From contig NZ_QGKM01000022.1 in assembly GCF_003172875.1 (NCBI RefSeq), forward strand, positions 1 to 48,179: 48,179 nt of DNA, written 5' to 3'. Position 1 is the first letter of the stretch. Each line of letters begins with the position of its first letter. The position numbers were made by a program, and so were the translations under genes. The DNA comes from Leucothrix pacifica. GTDB taxonomy: Bacteria > Pseudomonadota > Gammaproteobacteria > Thiotrichales > Thiotrichaceae. Below the pieces are notes generated by a model. The model searched no databases, was not told the origin of the DNA, and worked only from the letters and a program-made list of their open reading frames with translations. Positions 1-8,681 of this stretch are shown in pieces.

Positions 1-124
1 ATGCGTTCATATCATTCTCCTGAGTAAGCCATTGCTTTGTTGACTGTAACTTGCCATCGGTGAGTTTTAAAGAGTAATCTGTTTACTGTCGAACAAACAC
101 GACCTATCTGGAGAAAATAATCTT

Positions 125-592
125 ATGGCTACTACATTAAAAATTAATGGTGAGGTGCGAGAGATCAATGCCGACGCCGATACGCCGCTTCTATGGGTCA
201 TTCGTGATGAATTAGACCTGACCGGGACCAAGTTTGGTTGCGGGGTGGCGTCCTGCGGTTCTTGTACCGTGCATATCAACGGTCAACCTCAACGCTCTTG
301 TATTTACCCGATTAGTGCGGTGGGTGACAGCGAAGTCACAACGATCGAGTCACTGGACTCGCCGGAAGCAAAAGCCGTACAGGCAGCCTGGCAGGAACTG
401 GATGTCGTGCAATGCGGCTATTGCCAGTCCGGTCAGATCATGTCTGCTGTGGGTCTGCTCACTCAAAACACCAAACCAACGGATGAAGACATCGATAGCT
501 ACATGAATGGTAACGCTTGCCGCTGTGCGACGTATGTGCGGATTCGCGCAGCTATCCATCACGCAGCTGACCTACTGGAGGCTAAAGCATGA
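125..592 (+). CDS. (2Fe-2S)-binding subunit of molybdenum hydroxylase (IorA-like)
   Basis: Small electron-transfer subunit of a xanthine-oxidase-family enzyme of the isoquinoline 1-oxidoreductase type. It passes electrons from the molybdopterin subunit encoded next. At 155 residues it has the usual family length. A plant-type 2Fe-2S site is visible as C39, C44, C47 and C59, and the second cluster as C97-x-x-C100 with C132-R-C134. No signal peptide is present, as expected if it is exported folded together with its Tat-targeted partner. A Shine-Dalgarno GGAG lies upstream of the ATG. The stop overlaps the start of the next gene by 4 bases, so the two are translationally coupled. The family assignment is firm, but the substrate (an N-heterocycle or aldehyde) cannot be read from the sequence. 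Confidence 0.93.
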   Translation: MATTLKINGEVREINADADTPLLWVIRDELDLTGTKFGCGVASCGSCTVHINGQPQRSCIYPISAVGDSEVTTIESLDSPEAKAVQAAWQELDVVQCGYCQSGQIMSAVGLLTQNTKPTDEDIDSYMNGNACRCATYVRIRAAIHHAADLLEAKA

Positions 593-2784
593 GTACTTCA
601 ATGAATCGTCGTAGTTTTCTAAAAGGTGTCGGCGCTCTGGGGGCTACATTAGTGGTCGGATTTAATAGCAGTGGCTTGCTGGCTGCGGGTCATAGCGAAG
701 CGGCATCCGTCGCTGCTGACTTAAATCCCTTTGTCAGAATCGATGCTGACGGCACAGTTACTGTCATCGCCAAGCACTTTGAAATGGGTCAAGGCACCTC
801 TACCGGTTTAGCCACGCTAGTTGCGGAAGAGCTGGATGTAGACTGGGATCAGGTCAACGTTGAATTTGCCCCGTCTGATAATGCGAAATACAAAAACCTC
901 GCCTTTGGTGGACAAGGCACCGGAGGCTCCACCGCAATTGCCAACTCCTTTATGCAATATCGCCAAGCCGGAGCAGCTGCGCGGGATATGATTATTCGGG
1001 CCGCCGCTGAAGCGTGGGGTGTTGATGCCAGCGATATCTCGTTGAAAGGCGGCATGTTGAGCACGCAGGACCGCGTATCCGGTATTGGCCGTTTTGTTGA
1101 AGCAGCCTCTAAATTAACCGCAGCAGAAGAGCCAACACTGAAAGATCCGGCTGACTTCAGCTTGATTGGTAACAACAAACTACACCGCAAAGACAATACT
1201 GATAAAACTAATGGCAGCGCCATGTTCTCAATGGATGTCAAAGTCCCGAATATGGTTTATGTCACTATTCTGCGCTCACCGAAATTTGGCGGTAAGCTCA
1301 AAAGCTTTGAAGCCGGTGATGTCAAGTCGATCACGGGATTTGTAGATGCTAAAGCCTTACCGAATATGGCGGGTGTTGCGGTGTATGCAGAATCAACGTG
1401 GGGAGCGATTAAAGCCCGACGCTCGATTAAAGCGGTATGGGATGACAGTAATGCCGATAGCCGTGGCAGTGAAGAGCGCTTGTCAGAATACCTCGCCAAG
1501 CTCGATGCTGATCCAAGCTATGATGTCACCGGTAATGCTGATCTGGCGGACATGGAGGCTAAAGCCAAAGCGTCAGAGAAACAGGTCTCAGCAGACTTTA
1601 TCTTCCCATTACTCGCGCATGCACCGATGGAGCCATTGAATTGCGTGATCGAGCCAACAGAAAACGGTGGCATTCGGGTGCATGATGGTTGTCAGTTCCC
1701 AATGATTACGCACCCGACCATTGCGGCAATTAGCAAACTGCCGATGGAGAAGGTTGAGATCAAAACCTATTACGCAGGTGGCTCATTTGGTCGTCGCGCC
1801 AATACTGCCTCGGATTATCATGTCGAAGCCGTGCTTGCTTATCTGGCCCTAGGCGGCAAAAATGCTGTCAAACTGGTGTGGACGCGTGAGGATGATTTAG
1901 CCGGTGGATTCTATCGTCCGATGTTTGCCCAGCGTGCATCTATTGGCATAGGCGAAGACGGCAAAGTCAGTGCCTGGGCACAGCGCACGGTTGCTCAGTC
2001 CATCTTTAAAGGTGGCCCGATGGAGAAAATGGTAGTTCACGGTGGTGTTGACCATGCCTCTGTGGAAGGCGTCAGCGACACGCCCTACCAACTTCCAATG
2101 TCACTGGGGCTGACTGATTTTGAGTCCCCTATTCCGGTTTTGTGGTGGCGCTCGGTGGGTCATAGCCAATCGGCCTACACCATGGAGGTGTTGATGGATA
2201 TGGCGGCTGAAGCTGCGGGTAAAGACCCTGTCGAATTCCGTTTAGCACACCTAGATGAAAGTGACGAGAGTCAGGGAAGATTGGCTGCTGTGCTAAAGCT
2301 AGCGGCGGATAAAGCGGACTGGGGCAAAGCAATGCCAGAAGGTCAGGGACAAGGAATTGCCGTCCATAAGTCATTTAACAGCTATGTGGCTGAGGTCACT
2401 GAGGTGTCTACCAATGAAAAAGGTGCCGTCTCCATTAATAAAATCACTTGCGTTGTGGACTGTGGTATCGCAGTAAATCCTGATGTGATCCGCGCACAAA
2501 TCGAGGGCGGTATTGGATATGGCTTGGGTGCAGTGATGCGCAATGAGGTCACGCTAAAAGATGGTGTGGTTGTACAAGCCAACTTCCCACAATACGAACC
2601 GCTTCGCATGACGGATATGCCAGACATTGAGGTCCACATCATGCCTTCAGATAAACCACCGACCGGCGTTGGTGAACCGGGACTACCACCTGCCGGGCCG
2701 TCACTGGCTAATGCGATTTATGCGGCGACAGGTAAGCGTGTGACCAAGCTACCGATGAAAGCGAATGGGATTACCTTTGCCTGA
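589..2784 (+). CDS. Molybdopterin-binding subunit of aldehyde/isoquinoline oxidoreductase (IorB-like)
   Basis: Catalytic subunit, 731 residues, which binds the molybdenum-pterin cofactor and hydroxylates an aldehyde or N-heterocycle. The N-terminus has a Tat signal (NRRSFLKG near residues 6-13, then a hydrophobic stretch), so the enzyme should act in the periplasm. Pterin-contact motifs are visible: GGQGTGGST near residue 105, GGSFGRR near 400 and GVGEPGLPP near 693-701, which carries the expected active-site Glu696. Start: a GGAGG box sits 7 bases before the ATG inside the upstream subunit gene. No cytochrome c, XdhC-type maturation factor or third subunit lies next to it, so the electron acceptor is encoded elsewhere. 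The family is firm; calling it a true isoquinoline oxidoreductase is not justified. Confidence 0.92.
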   Translation: MSTSMNRRSFLKGVGALGATLVVGFNSSGLLAAGHSEAASVAADLNPFVRIDADGTVTVIAKHFEMGQGTSTGLATLVAEELDVDWDQVNVEFAPSDNAKYKNLAFGGQGTGGSTAIANSFMQYRQAGAAARDMIIRAAAEAWGVDASDISLKGGMLSTQDRVSGIGRFVEAASKLTAAEEPTLKDPADFSLIGNNKLHRKDNTDKTNGSAMFSMDVKVPNMVYVTILRSPKFGGKLKSFEAGDVKSITGFVDAKALPNMAGVAVYAESTWGAIKARRSIKAVWDDSNADSRGSEERLSEYLAKLDADPSYDVTGNADLADMEAKAKASEKQVSADFIFPLLAHAPMEPLNCVIEPTENGGIRVHDGCQFPMITHPTIAAISKLPMEKVEIKTYYAGGSFGRRANTASDYHVEAVLAYLALGGKNAVKLVWTREDDLAGGFYRPMFAQRASIGIGEDGKVSAWAQRTVAQSIFKGGPMEKMVVHGGVDHASVEGVSDTPYQLPMSLGLTDFESPIPVLWWRSVGHSQSAYTMEVLMDMAAEAAGKDPVEFRLAHLDESDESQGRLAAVLKLAADKADWGKAMPEGQGQGIAVHKSFNSYVAEVTEVSTNEKGAVSINKITCVVDCGIAVNPDVIRAQIEGGIGYGLGAVMRNEVTLKDGVVVQANFPQYEPLRMTDMPDIEVHIMPSDKPPTGVGEPGLPPAGPSLANAIYAATGKRVTKLPMKANGITFA

Positions 2785-2800
2785 CATGTAGAGTCAACTT

Positions 2801-2840
2801 GGCTTGGCTCGGCTCGGCTCGGCTCGGCTCGGCTCGGCTA
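2801..2840. repeat. GGCTC pentamer tandem repeat
   Basis: Six perfect GGCTC units (2806-2835) are flanked by one variant on each side, GGCTT (2801-2805) and GGCTA (2836-2840). The block starts 16 bases after the iorB-like stop and lies outside any gene. Such simple pentamer arrays can change length by slippage. No ORF crosses it, so it is not an obvious coding phase-variation switch. Confidence 0.9.
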
Positions 2841-2873
2841 TCAAAGCCTGTGTCATTTTAGCGTTAAGGTATA

Positions 2874-2900
2874 GAGGTCGTAACGGATAGTTGCGACCTC
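2874..2900. terminator. Hairpin between convergent iorB-like gene and dinB
   Basis: An 11-bp stem (2874-2884 with 2890-2900, one G-T wobble) closes a 5-base loop. It sits between two convergent genes and is followed by a moderately T-rich stretch on the plus strand. It could terminate transcription from either side. The T-tract is weak, so the call rests mainly on stem length and position. Confidence 0.5.
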
Positions 2901-2921
2901 TTACTTTAGGTAGATTCAAAT

Positions 2922-3977
2922 TTAAAAAGGCAACTCCAGCTGTTCCGGAATTCCTAACGGTGAAAACTGTACACCTAACCCAATCAATCTCACGGGTCTT
3001 TTACCACGCTGCCAAGCCTGCTCTATCAAATGCGCAAAGCCCTGCTCTGTTGGTATCGTGCCTGCCATTTGTATGGTGGTTGTTTCAAAGTCATCAAATC
3101 GCAGTTTCACAAATAAGGTTCTGGGTCGTAAGCTCATACGTTTTTGAGTACGCACTAAACGTCTTGTAAACTCTTCAAACAGAATCGGGATCTCCAGTAA
3201 ACACCGCGCCAAATCCGGTAAGTCTTCACTGTAAGTTTCTTCCACGCTTAATGATTTAGGCGTGCGATTAGTCGATACCGGACGCTCGTCTATACCCCGC
3301 GCCAATTCATACAAACGTGTACCAAACACACCGAAATGTTCTTTCAAACGCTCCTGTGAAAACGACTGTAAATCCTCACAACGCTCTACCCCCAGATTTG
3401 CCAGACGTTGGCCTGTCACCTTACCAACACCAAAGATTTTCGTAACCGGCAACTGCTTTACAAAGTCATCAACGTCCTCTGGTCTTACCACCCATTGACC
3501 ATTCGGCTTATTCCAGTCGCTAGCCACTTTCGCCAAAAACTTATTGGGCGCAACACCCGCAGAGGCGGTAATTCGCTCCGTTGAAAATATGCGGTGACGG
3601 ATTTCCTCCGCCATTAACGTGGCACTACCCCGACAATGTTCACTATCACTGACATCCAGAAAGGCCTCATCCAATGACAATGGCTCAACCAAATCAGTGT
3701 ATTGATAAAATAAGGCCTGAATGCGCGCAGAAACTTCTTTGTACAGTGACATTTGCACTGGAAGCAAAATAAGCTGTGGACACAAACGCAAGGCACGCGC
3801 TGTCGGCATGGCAGAATGCACACCGTATTTACGTGCTTCATAGGAACAGGTTGCGATGACACCTCGCGTAACACCTGAGCCTCCTACGGCGATTGGTTTG
3901 CCTCTGAGTGATGGGTTTTCGCGCACTTCCACCGCTGCGTAGAAACAGTCCATATCAATATGAATAATTTTTCTCAA
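2922..3977 (-). CDS. dinB: DNA polymerase IV (Y-family translesion polymerase)
   Basis: Error-prone lesion-bypass polymerase, 351 residues, the same length as E. coli Pol IV. The catalytic acidic residues are in their usual places: D8 in HIDMDCFYAAVE, and D103/E104 in SLDEAFLDV. The little-finger domain follows. The protein ends in QLELPF, which fits a beta-clamp-binding peptide and suggests the gene is full length. The start codon is TTG. It is chosen because the resulting N-terminus MRKIIHIDMDCF matches E. coli DinB position by position, and an AAGG box lies upstream. I saw no LexA-type CTG-N10-CAG palindrome in the short upstream region, so SOS control is not supported here. Confidence 0.97.
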   Translation of the reverse strand: MRKIIHIDMDCFYAAVEVRENPSLRGKPIAVGGSGVTRGVIATCSYEARKYGVHSAMPTARALRLCPQLILLPVQMSLYKEVSARIQALFYQYTDLVEPLSLDEAFLDVSDSEHCRGSATLMAEEIRHRIFSTERITASAGVAPNKFLAKVASDWNKPNGQWVVRPEDVDDFVKQLPVTKIFGVGKVTGQRLANLGVERCEDLQSFSQERLKEHFGVFGTRLYELARGIDERPVSTNRTPKSLSVEETYSEDLPDLARCLLEIPILFEEFTRRLVRTQKRMSLRPRTLFVKLRFDDFETTTIQMAGTIPTEQGFAHLIEQAWQRGKRPVRLIGLGVQFSPLGIPEQLELPF

Positions 3978-4165
3978 AAATCAAACCTTTTCCGCGTTTT
4001 CAGTCACCTATACTTTAAGTTAATATACACCCCCTGATAAGTCACAAACAAACGCGCTCTTATCTGTTAAATGATGCCTCAGAGTGATGAAATGCGTGTT
4101 TGTTTGTACCTTTAGACCCTTACTCCGTATAATTGAAGCCTGCCGCTTTACACAAGGATGCGAAT

Positions 4166-4834
4166 GTGACGAACTCCCGAAACAAACCAGATGCTACCGC
4201 GACAACACAAGATGTGGACACAGCCAAGCTCATGAATGAATGGCGTCGCCTCAATCTCAGCATCAAGGGCCAACCGGATAATTACCAAAAACAGAGCCAG
4301 CGAATTTTGTTTGCTCTGGAATCTAAACTCCATCACTTTTTACCAGGAGCGCTTCAGGATCTGTTTATCGCTCTGGGTGAAAAGGGCCGCCCACTTCGCG
4401 AACGTATGTACAGCCTTGTACTTCCGCTGCTAGACCAAAATGACCGTGAATACTTTCATGAGTGGCTGGCGCACGATTCTGACAAAACACTCTATTGCCA
4501 CCGCTTTCCCGGCTCTGTGCTCACCAGCACAACCTGCATTGGCACAGAGAGCGAATCTGATCCTTATGTCGCTAAAGCATCCGGCAGCCTGATTGAAAAG
4601 AGCCGTCACGCGATCACCTATGGTCGTGTCGAAACCGCTCAGTCTATGCTGGAAAACGCTTATACCAATACAACGACTAAGCCGGAGAACAGCATGGTTG
4701 AAGAGTTACTCAGCCTGTATGCCGCGACTCGCCAAAAGAACAGATTGATCAATTTTGCGGATAGCTTACAGCATCGGAAATTCAAACTCTCAAATCACTG
4801 GAAACAAGTTCTGCAATCCGCCAAGGAATGGTAG
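4166..4834 (+). CDS. Hypothetical protein upstream of fimV-like gene
   Basis: A soluble protein of about 222 residues that I do not recognise. It has no signal peptide or membrane helix. It looks mostly alpha-helical, with a helical C-terminal third (SLIEKSRHAITYGRVETAQ onward) that resembles tandem helical hairpins of the TPR kind, but no clean repeat consensus is visible. Start: the reading frame is open from a TTG at 4133, but the GTG at 4166 has an AAGGA box 7 bases upstream and is preferred. It ends 34 bases before the fimV-like start on the same strand, so the two are probably co-transcribed, and a role at the same membrane or polar complex is possible by context only. Confidence 0.6.
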   Translation: MTNSRNKPDATATTQDVDTAKLMNEWRRLNLSIKGQPDNYQKQSQRILFALESKLHHFLPGALQDLFIALGEKGRPLRERMYSLVLPLLDQNDREYFHEWLAHDSDKTLYCHRFPGSVLTSTTCIGTESESDPYVAKASGSLIEKSRHAITYGRVETAQSMLENAYTNTTTKPENSMVEELLSLYAATRQKNRLINFADSLQHRKFKLSNHWKQVLQSAKEW

Positions 4835-4868
4835 TATCGCCACCCAGACGGGAAGGAACCCTGATTCA

Positions 4869-6203
4869 ATGAGAAAAATTCACGCACCGGACAATACTCG
4901 CATGCCAGTTATTACTAAGCCTCATCATTCTGTTAAACGTATTGGACTTGCCCTGACTTTATGTCTGGCCAGTTCACTAAGCAATTTCGCGCTTGCCGAG
5001 AGCCATGTGGAGCGCACGGTTAAAGCGACGGGCACGCTGACTGCTATCGTTAATAAGAACTACATTGATGCGGGCGTATCGCGCAATCAGATCATGGTGG
5101 CAATTCTTGCTGCTAATCCGCATGCCTTCAAAGGTGGCAATATCAACTACATGTTAGGAGGTGTTGATCTTCGCCTGCCAACAGTGGAGAGCATTAAGAA
5201 TATCTCACAGGCAGATGCCAGCAACTTGCTAAGTGAACACTACCGCTACTTCCGCAGAGGTCAGACAGGAAACTTGCCGGCACCGACTTTTATTACCTTA
5301 GCTAGTTCGGATCAGGTTGATGCGCTTGTTAAAGAGAAGGAGCAACAGTCTGAAAAGCTGGATACGCTGACGGATGAGCGTAGCAAGCTTAGCGATATGG
5401 TTAAGCGCCTGGAGGAAGAGAAAGCGACCAGAGACCGTGAGCTAAAAGCACTGGAAGAACGCATACAAACACTTCAAGCCTCCTCCACCTCACTAGGTAA
5501 CACTACAGCTGATCTTAAATTAAAGCTGAATAACGGCGAACTCACCGGTGAAGGTGCAAAGCTGTTAGAAAGTCTGCAAGACAGAAACGAAAGCCTGAAT
5601 GCACAACTACAAAGTGCTCGTAGTGAGATGGCAGAAAGCACGCGCATGGAAATCTCTCTGGAACGTCGCATGAGTGACATTCAGGAAGAAAACGCAGCAA
5701 TGGCAGAAGCACTGAAGAAGCAAGGGATTTCACCCGTCGAAATTCTGGAAAAAACTCAGCAAGAGGGCGCTAAAGACAGCACTCAAGATGCCGCGCCTGT
5801 TACCACTACCACGGACGCTACAACCACTCCTGTCGACAACTCTGCGGCACTTGATTCTGGCATTATGAGCAAGATCAATTGGATTTGGTTGCTGCCTGCT
5901 CTGGGTATCTTGTTGCTTGCTGGACTACTGTGGAAACTGCTAAGCAAGCCAAAGAACCGGCGTCAAAAAGCAGCAGCACAGACCCCAACTCCGGCATTCG
6001 TTGATTACAACCAAGCGATTGATCCTGCCGCTGAAATTGAGCAAGAGCCACCATTAGAAGTGAGCATCAAGCTTGATGTTGCTCGTGCTTATATCGAAGC
6101 CGGTGACCACAACGCAGCACGTGAAATGCTCAACGAAGTCATGGATGAAGGAAATACTCAGCAGCAGTTAGAAGCTCAGGGAATTCTGGAGACGATTGCT
6201 TAA
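4869..6203 (+). CDS. FimV-like LysM/coiled-coil/FimV C-terminal domain protein
   Basis: Inner-membrane hub protein of the FimV/TspA type, linked in relatives to type IV pilus assembly, polar organisation and twitching. In order: signal peptide (hydrophobic IGLALTLCLASSLSNFALA); a LysM-like FimV domain (from GTLTAIVNKNYIDAGV through ILAANPHAF to LRLPTVESI); a long charged coiled coil (roughly residues 140-280); a Thr/Ala-rich linker; one membrane helix (WIWLLPALGILLLAGLLW); and a cytoplasmic C-terminal FimV motif (LDVARAYIEAGDHNAAREML) at the very end. At about 444 residues it is much shorter than the 900-residue Pseudomonas FimV, having lost most of the acidic cytoplasmic region. The ATG at 4869 is preferred over the longer frame from 4755 because it follows GGAAGGAA and lies after the upstream gene's stop. 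Confidence 0.82.
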   Translation: MRKIHAPDNTRMPVITKPHHSVKRIGLALTLCLASSLSNFALAESHVERTVKATGTLTAIVNKNYIDAGVSRNQIMVAILAANPHAFKGGNINYMLGGVDLRLPTVESIKNISQADASNLLSEHYRYFRRGQTGNLPAPTFITLASSDQVDALVKEKEQQSEKLDTLTDERSKLSDMVKRLEEEKATRDRELKALEERIQTLQASSTSLGNTTADLKLKLNNGELTGEGAKLLESLQDRNESLNAQLQSARSEMAESTRMEISLERRMSDIQEENAAMAEALKKQGISPVEILEKTQQEGAKDSTQDAAPVTTTTDATTTPVDNSAALDSGIMSKINWIWLLPALGILLLAGLLWKLLSKPKNRRQKAAAQTPTPAFVDYNQAIDPAAEIEQEPPLEVSIKLDVARAYIEAGDHNAAREMLNEVMDEGNTQQQLEAQGILETIA

Positions 6204-6303
6204 CTTAAAAAGCATAAAGGTTAGGTACTGAAACACAAGTAGCGCGCTTGTTGAATAGAGAACTAACCTGATTCGATTAGACGTTTGGAAGATAGATAAA
6301 CAG

Positions 6304-6332
6304 CCTGTCGCAACCACTGCGGCAGGTTTCCC
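6304..6332. terminator. Hairpin between convergent fimV-like and ETF-QO genes
   Basis: Stem 6304-6312 pairs with 6318-6326 (9 bp, one wobble) around a 5-base loop and is followed by TTTCCCT on the plus strand. It lies between two genes that converge. The T-tract is short, so efficiency is uncertain. It may serve both directions. Confidence 0.5.
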
Positions 6333-6354
6333 TACCGCAGCATCGCAATATGAC

Positions 6355-8013
6355 TTACATATTTGGATAGCTCGGTCCGCCACCACCTTCAGGTGTAACC
6401 CAAGTAATATTCTGGCTTGGATCTTTAATATCACAGGTTTTGCAGTGTATACAGTTCTGACTATTGATCTGTAACTCTGGCTCACCTTTTTCTTCAATGA
6501 TCTCGTACACACCCGCTGGACAATAGCGTTGCTCAGGCGCGTCATAGATTGGAAGATTCTTAGCAACCGGAATACTGGGATCAGTTAGTCTGAGGTGACA
6601 AGGTTGGTTTTCTTCGTGGAAGGTATTAGTGAGAAATACCGATGACAGCTTGTCAAAGCTCAACTTACCATCAGGCTTGGGATACTCAATCGTACGGCAG
6701 TCTGCCGCAGGCTTCATCGCTGCATAATCCGGGGTAGTGTCATGCAGTGTAAACGACATCTTGCCCTTAAATAGCTTCTGATCCAGGTAGTTGAATGCAC
6801 CACCAATCATCATGCCGTACTTATGCATCGCAGGACCGAAATTACGTGATTCATGCAATTCCTGACCTGCCCATGAATCCAAAAATGCCTGATCAAACTG
6901 AGTCAGATTTGCCGAACCAGCACCGTTATCTTTTAGCTGCTCAAATAGTACCTCAGCTGCAACCATGCCAGACTTCATGGCGGTATGGGTGCCTTTGATC
7001 TTTGCAAAGTTCAAAGTACCAGCATCACAACCGACCAATAAACCACCTGGCATACTCATCTTTGGCAAGGCATTTAGACCACCTTTTGCAATGGCACGTG
7101 CTCCGTAAGAAATGCGGCGGCCGCCCTCCAGTACTTTGGCAAATACCGGGTGGTGCTTCATGCGCTGGAACTCATCAAACGGACTGAGGTGTGGGTTTGT
7201 GTAATTCAGATCAACGATCAGGCCGACAACCACTTGGTTATTCTCAAGGTGGTAGAGGAATGAACCACCCGTTGCATCTTCTAATGGCCAACCAGAACCG
7301 TGAACCACCAAACCTTCTTCATGGTTCTCCGGCTTAATTTCCCATAATTCTTTCAGGCCGATGCCGTAGTGCTGTGCATCAGAGTCGGCATCCAGATTAA
7401 ACTTGCTCAGTAGTTCTTTGCCTAACTGACCACGACAGCCTTCGGCAAACACGGTGTACTTGGCATGAAGCTCCATACCCGGCTCATAGCTGTCTTTTTT
7501 CTCACCATTCTCATCCAGTCCCATATCAGGCGTTGCAACACCTTTAATACTGCCATCTTCGTGATAGAGGATTTCAGCTGCAGGGAAACCCGGATATATT
7601 TCAACTTCTAACGCTTCTGCTTGTTCACCCAGCCAGCGCGAGACATTACCCAGACTAACGATGTAATTGCCTTCATTGTGCATGCTTGGTGGAATCATGA
7701 AATTAGCGAGCTTGACTGACTTTCGCTCAGTCGTGAACAAATGTACTTCGTCACGGGTCACCGCAGCGTTCAATGGCGCACCATCGGCTTTCCAGTCTGG
7801 TAGCAACTCATCCAGCGCACGCGTCTCCATCACCGCACCAGATAAGATATGCGCACCCACTTCTGAGCCCTTTTCCAGTAAACACACTGAAATTTCCTGA
7901 TTTTTCTCTATCGCAAGCTGCTTTAAACGAATAGCGGTTGCCAAACCAGCGGGGCCACCACCAACCACCACCACATCATATTCCATACTTTCCCGTTCAG
8001 CACTCGTACTCAT
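6355..8013 (-). CDS. Electron transfer flavoprotein-ubiquinone oxidoreductase
   Basis: Membrane-bound flavoprotein that takes electrons from ETF, reduced by acyl-CoA dehydrogenases and similar enzymes, and delivers them to the quinone pool. Length is 552 residues, normal for the family. The N-terminus has the FAD-binding GGGPAGLATA (near residues 18-27). The C-terminus has the single 4Fe-4S ligand set, CPAGVYE and NCIHCKTCDIKDP, followed by the family ending with WVTPEGGGGPSYPNM. The ATG at 8013 has an AAGGG box 7 bases upstream. The ETF alpha and beta genes are not in the window. A PaaI-type thioesterase gene diverges from it, which fits acyl-CoA metabolism but proves nothing. Confidence 0.97.
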   Translation of the reverse strand: MSTSAERESMEYDVVVVGGGPAGLATAIRLKQLAIEKNQEISVCLLEKGSEVGAHILSGAVMETRALDELLPDWKADGAPLNAAVTRDEVHLFTTERKSVKLANFMIPPSMHNEGNYIVSLGNVSRWLGEQAEALEVEIYPGFPAAEILYHEDGSIKGVATPDMGLDENGEKKDSYEPGMELHAKYTVFAEGCRGQLGKELLSKFNLDADSDAQHYGIGLKELWEIKPENHEEGLVVHGSGWPLEDATGGSFLYHLENNQVVVGLIVDLNYTNPHLSPFDEFQRMKHHPVFAKVLEGGRRISYGARAIAKGGLNALPKMSMPGGLLVGCDAGTLNFAKIKGTHTAMKSGMVAAEVLFEQLKDNGAGSANLTQFDQAFLDSWAGQELHESRNFGPAMHKYGMMIGGAFNYLDQKLFKGKMSFTLHDTTPDYAAMKPAADCRTIEYPKPDGKLSFDKLSSVFLTNTFHEENQPCHLRLTDPSIPVAKNLPIYDAPEQRYCPAGVYEIIEEKGEPELQINSQNCIHCKTCDIKDPSQNITWVTPEGGGGPSYPNM

Positions 8014-8168
8014 ATCTTACCCTTGTATTTTTTCAACTATGTAAATTATTATGTAGCCTAACCTTTACGTAAAGGTCATGTGACATTGCAATCTATCACT
8101 AAGCGATTGTAAATGACAAATCTCCCGACGCGCAAAGTTTATTGATCAAACTATTAATGGGCATTGCC

Positions 8169-8597
8169 ATGTCAAAAATTAGCGTAAAACACTTTAATGA
8201 AGCCATCCTCTCCGAGCTACCCTGGGGCAGTGACCTAGGCTTGCGCCTTGATGAAGTGAGTCATGGAAAAGCCGTCATGCGGCTGCCATATGATGATCGC
8301 TCCACACGTCCGGGCGGTACGATCTCAGGCCCACACATGATGTTACTGGCCGATGCATGCATGTTTGCGGTTGTGTTAACCATGATCGGCGATGTGCGGC
8401 TTGCAGTAACCACCAATCTCAATATCAATTTTCTGAGAAAGCCTAGCCAAAGCGACCTGATTGGTACCGGAAATATTATTAAGCTTGGGAAACGTCTCGC
8501 CGTTGTTGAGGTGGATGTGACAGAAGAGTCTACGGGCAAGCGCGTTGCCCATGTGACCGGTACCTACTCTATTCCGCCAGCAGCCGGGGAGTCATAA
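8169..8597 (+). CDS. PaaI-family hotdog thioesterase
   Basis: A single hotdog domain of about 142 residues. The segment PGGTISGPHMMLLADACMFA is the central helix with its catalytic region, typical of PaaI/YiiD-like thioesterases that hydrolyse aryl- or acyl-CoA. The strand TTNLNINFLRKP is also typical. The frame is open from a TTG at 8142, and ATGs occur at 8157 and 8169. I chose 8169, which gives MSKISVKHF as N-terminus and places a TGGG about 7 bases upstream; the start is not certain. It diverges from the ETF-QO gene. The exact substrate is unknown. Confidence 0.8.
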   Translation: MSKISVKHFNEAILSELPWGSDLGLRLDEVSHGKAVMRLPYDDRSTRPGGTISGPHMMLLADACMFAVVLTMIGDVRLAVTTNLNINFLRKPSQSDLIGTGNIIKLGKRLAVVEVDVTEESTGKRVAHVTGTYSIPPAAGES

Positions 8598-8626
8598 GGA
8601 GTGCATTGCTTCCCTTATTCAGAATC

Positions 8627-8660
8627 AAAAAAGCCGGCTAAGGTGTTAACCCAACCGGCT
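8627..8660 (-). terminator. Rho-independent terminator of the NCS2 permease gene
   Basis: Read on the minus strand, AGCCGG (8660-8655) pairs with CCGGCT (8637-8632), with an inner GGGTTAACACC element, and the stem runs directly into a T6 tract. It lies 22 bases past the permease stop. The same hairpin may stop the convergent thioesterase transcript. Confidence 0.85.
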
Positions 8661-8681
8661 GTGTATTCCTGAAAAGACTGT

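Noticed and set aside
40-79. Sigma-70 promoter before the IorA-like gene (TTGACT at 40-45)
   Set aside because: The -35-like box has no -10 at proper spacing; the nearest AT-rich hexamers are 19 or 28 bases away.
67-1241. Several antisense reading frames over the molybdenum hydroxylase genes
   Set aside because: They overlap well-supported coding sequence on the opposite strand, lack ribosome-binding sites and show no family motif.
2891-3169. 92-residue plus-strand frame over the end of dinB
   Set aside because: It is antisense to the conserved Pol IV C-terminus and has no domain or ribosome-binding site.
3978-4165. LexA/SOS box before dinB
   Set aside because: No CTG-N10-CAG palindrome was found in the region, so SOS regulation is not claimed.
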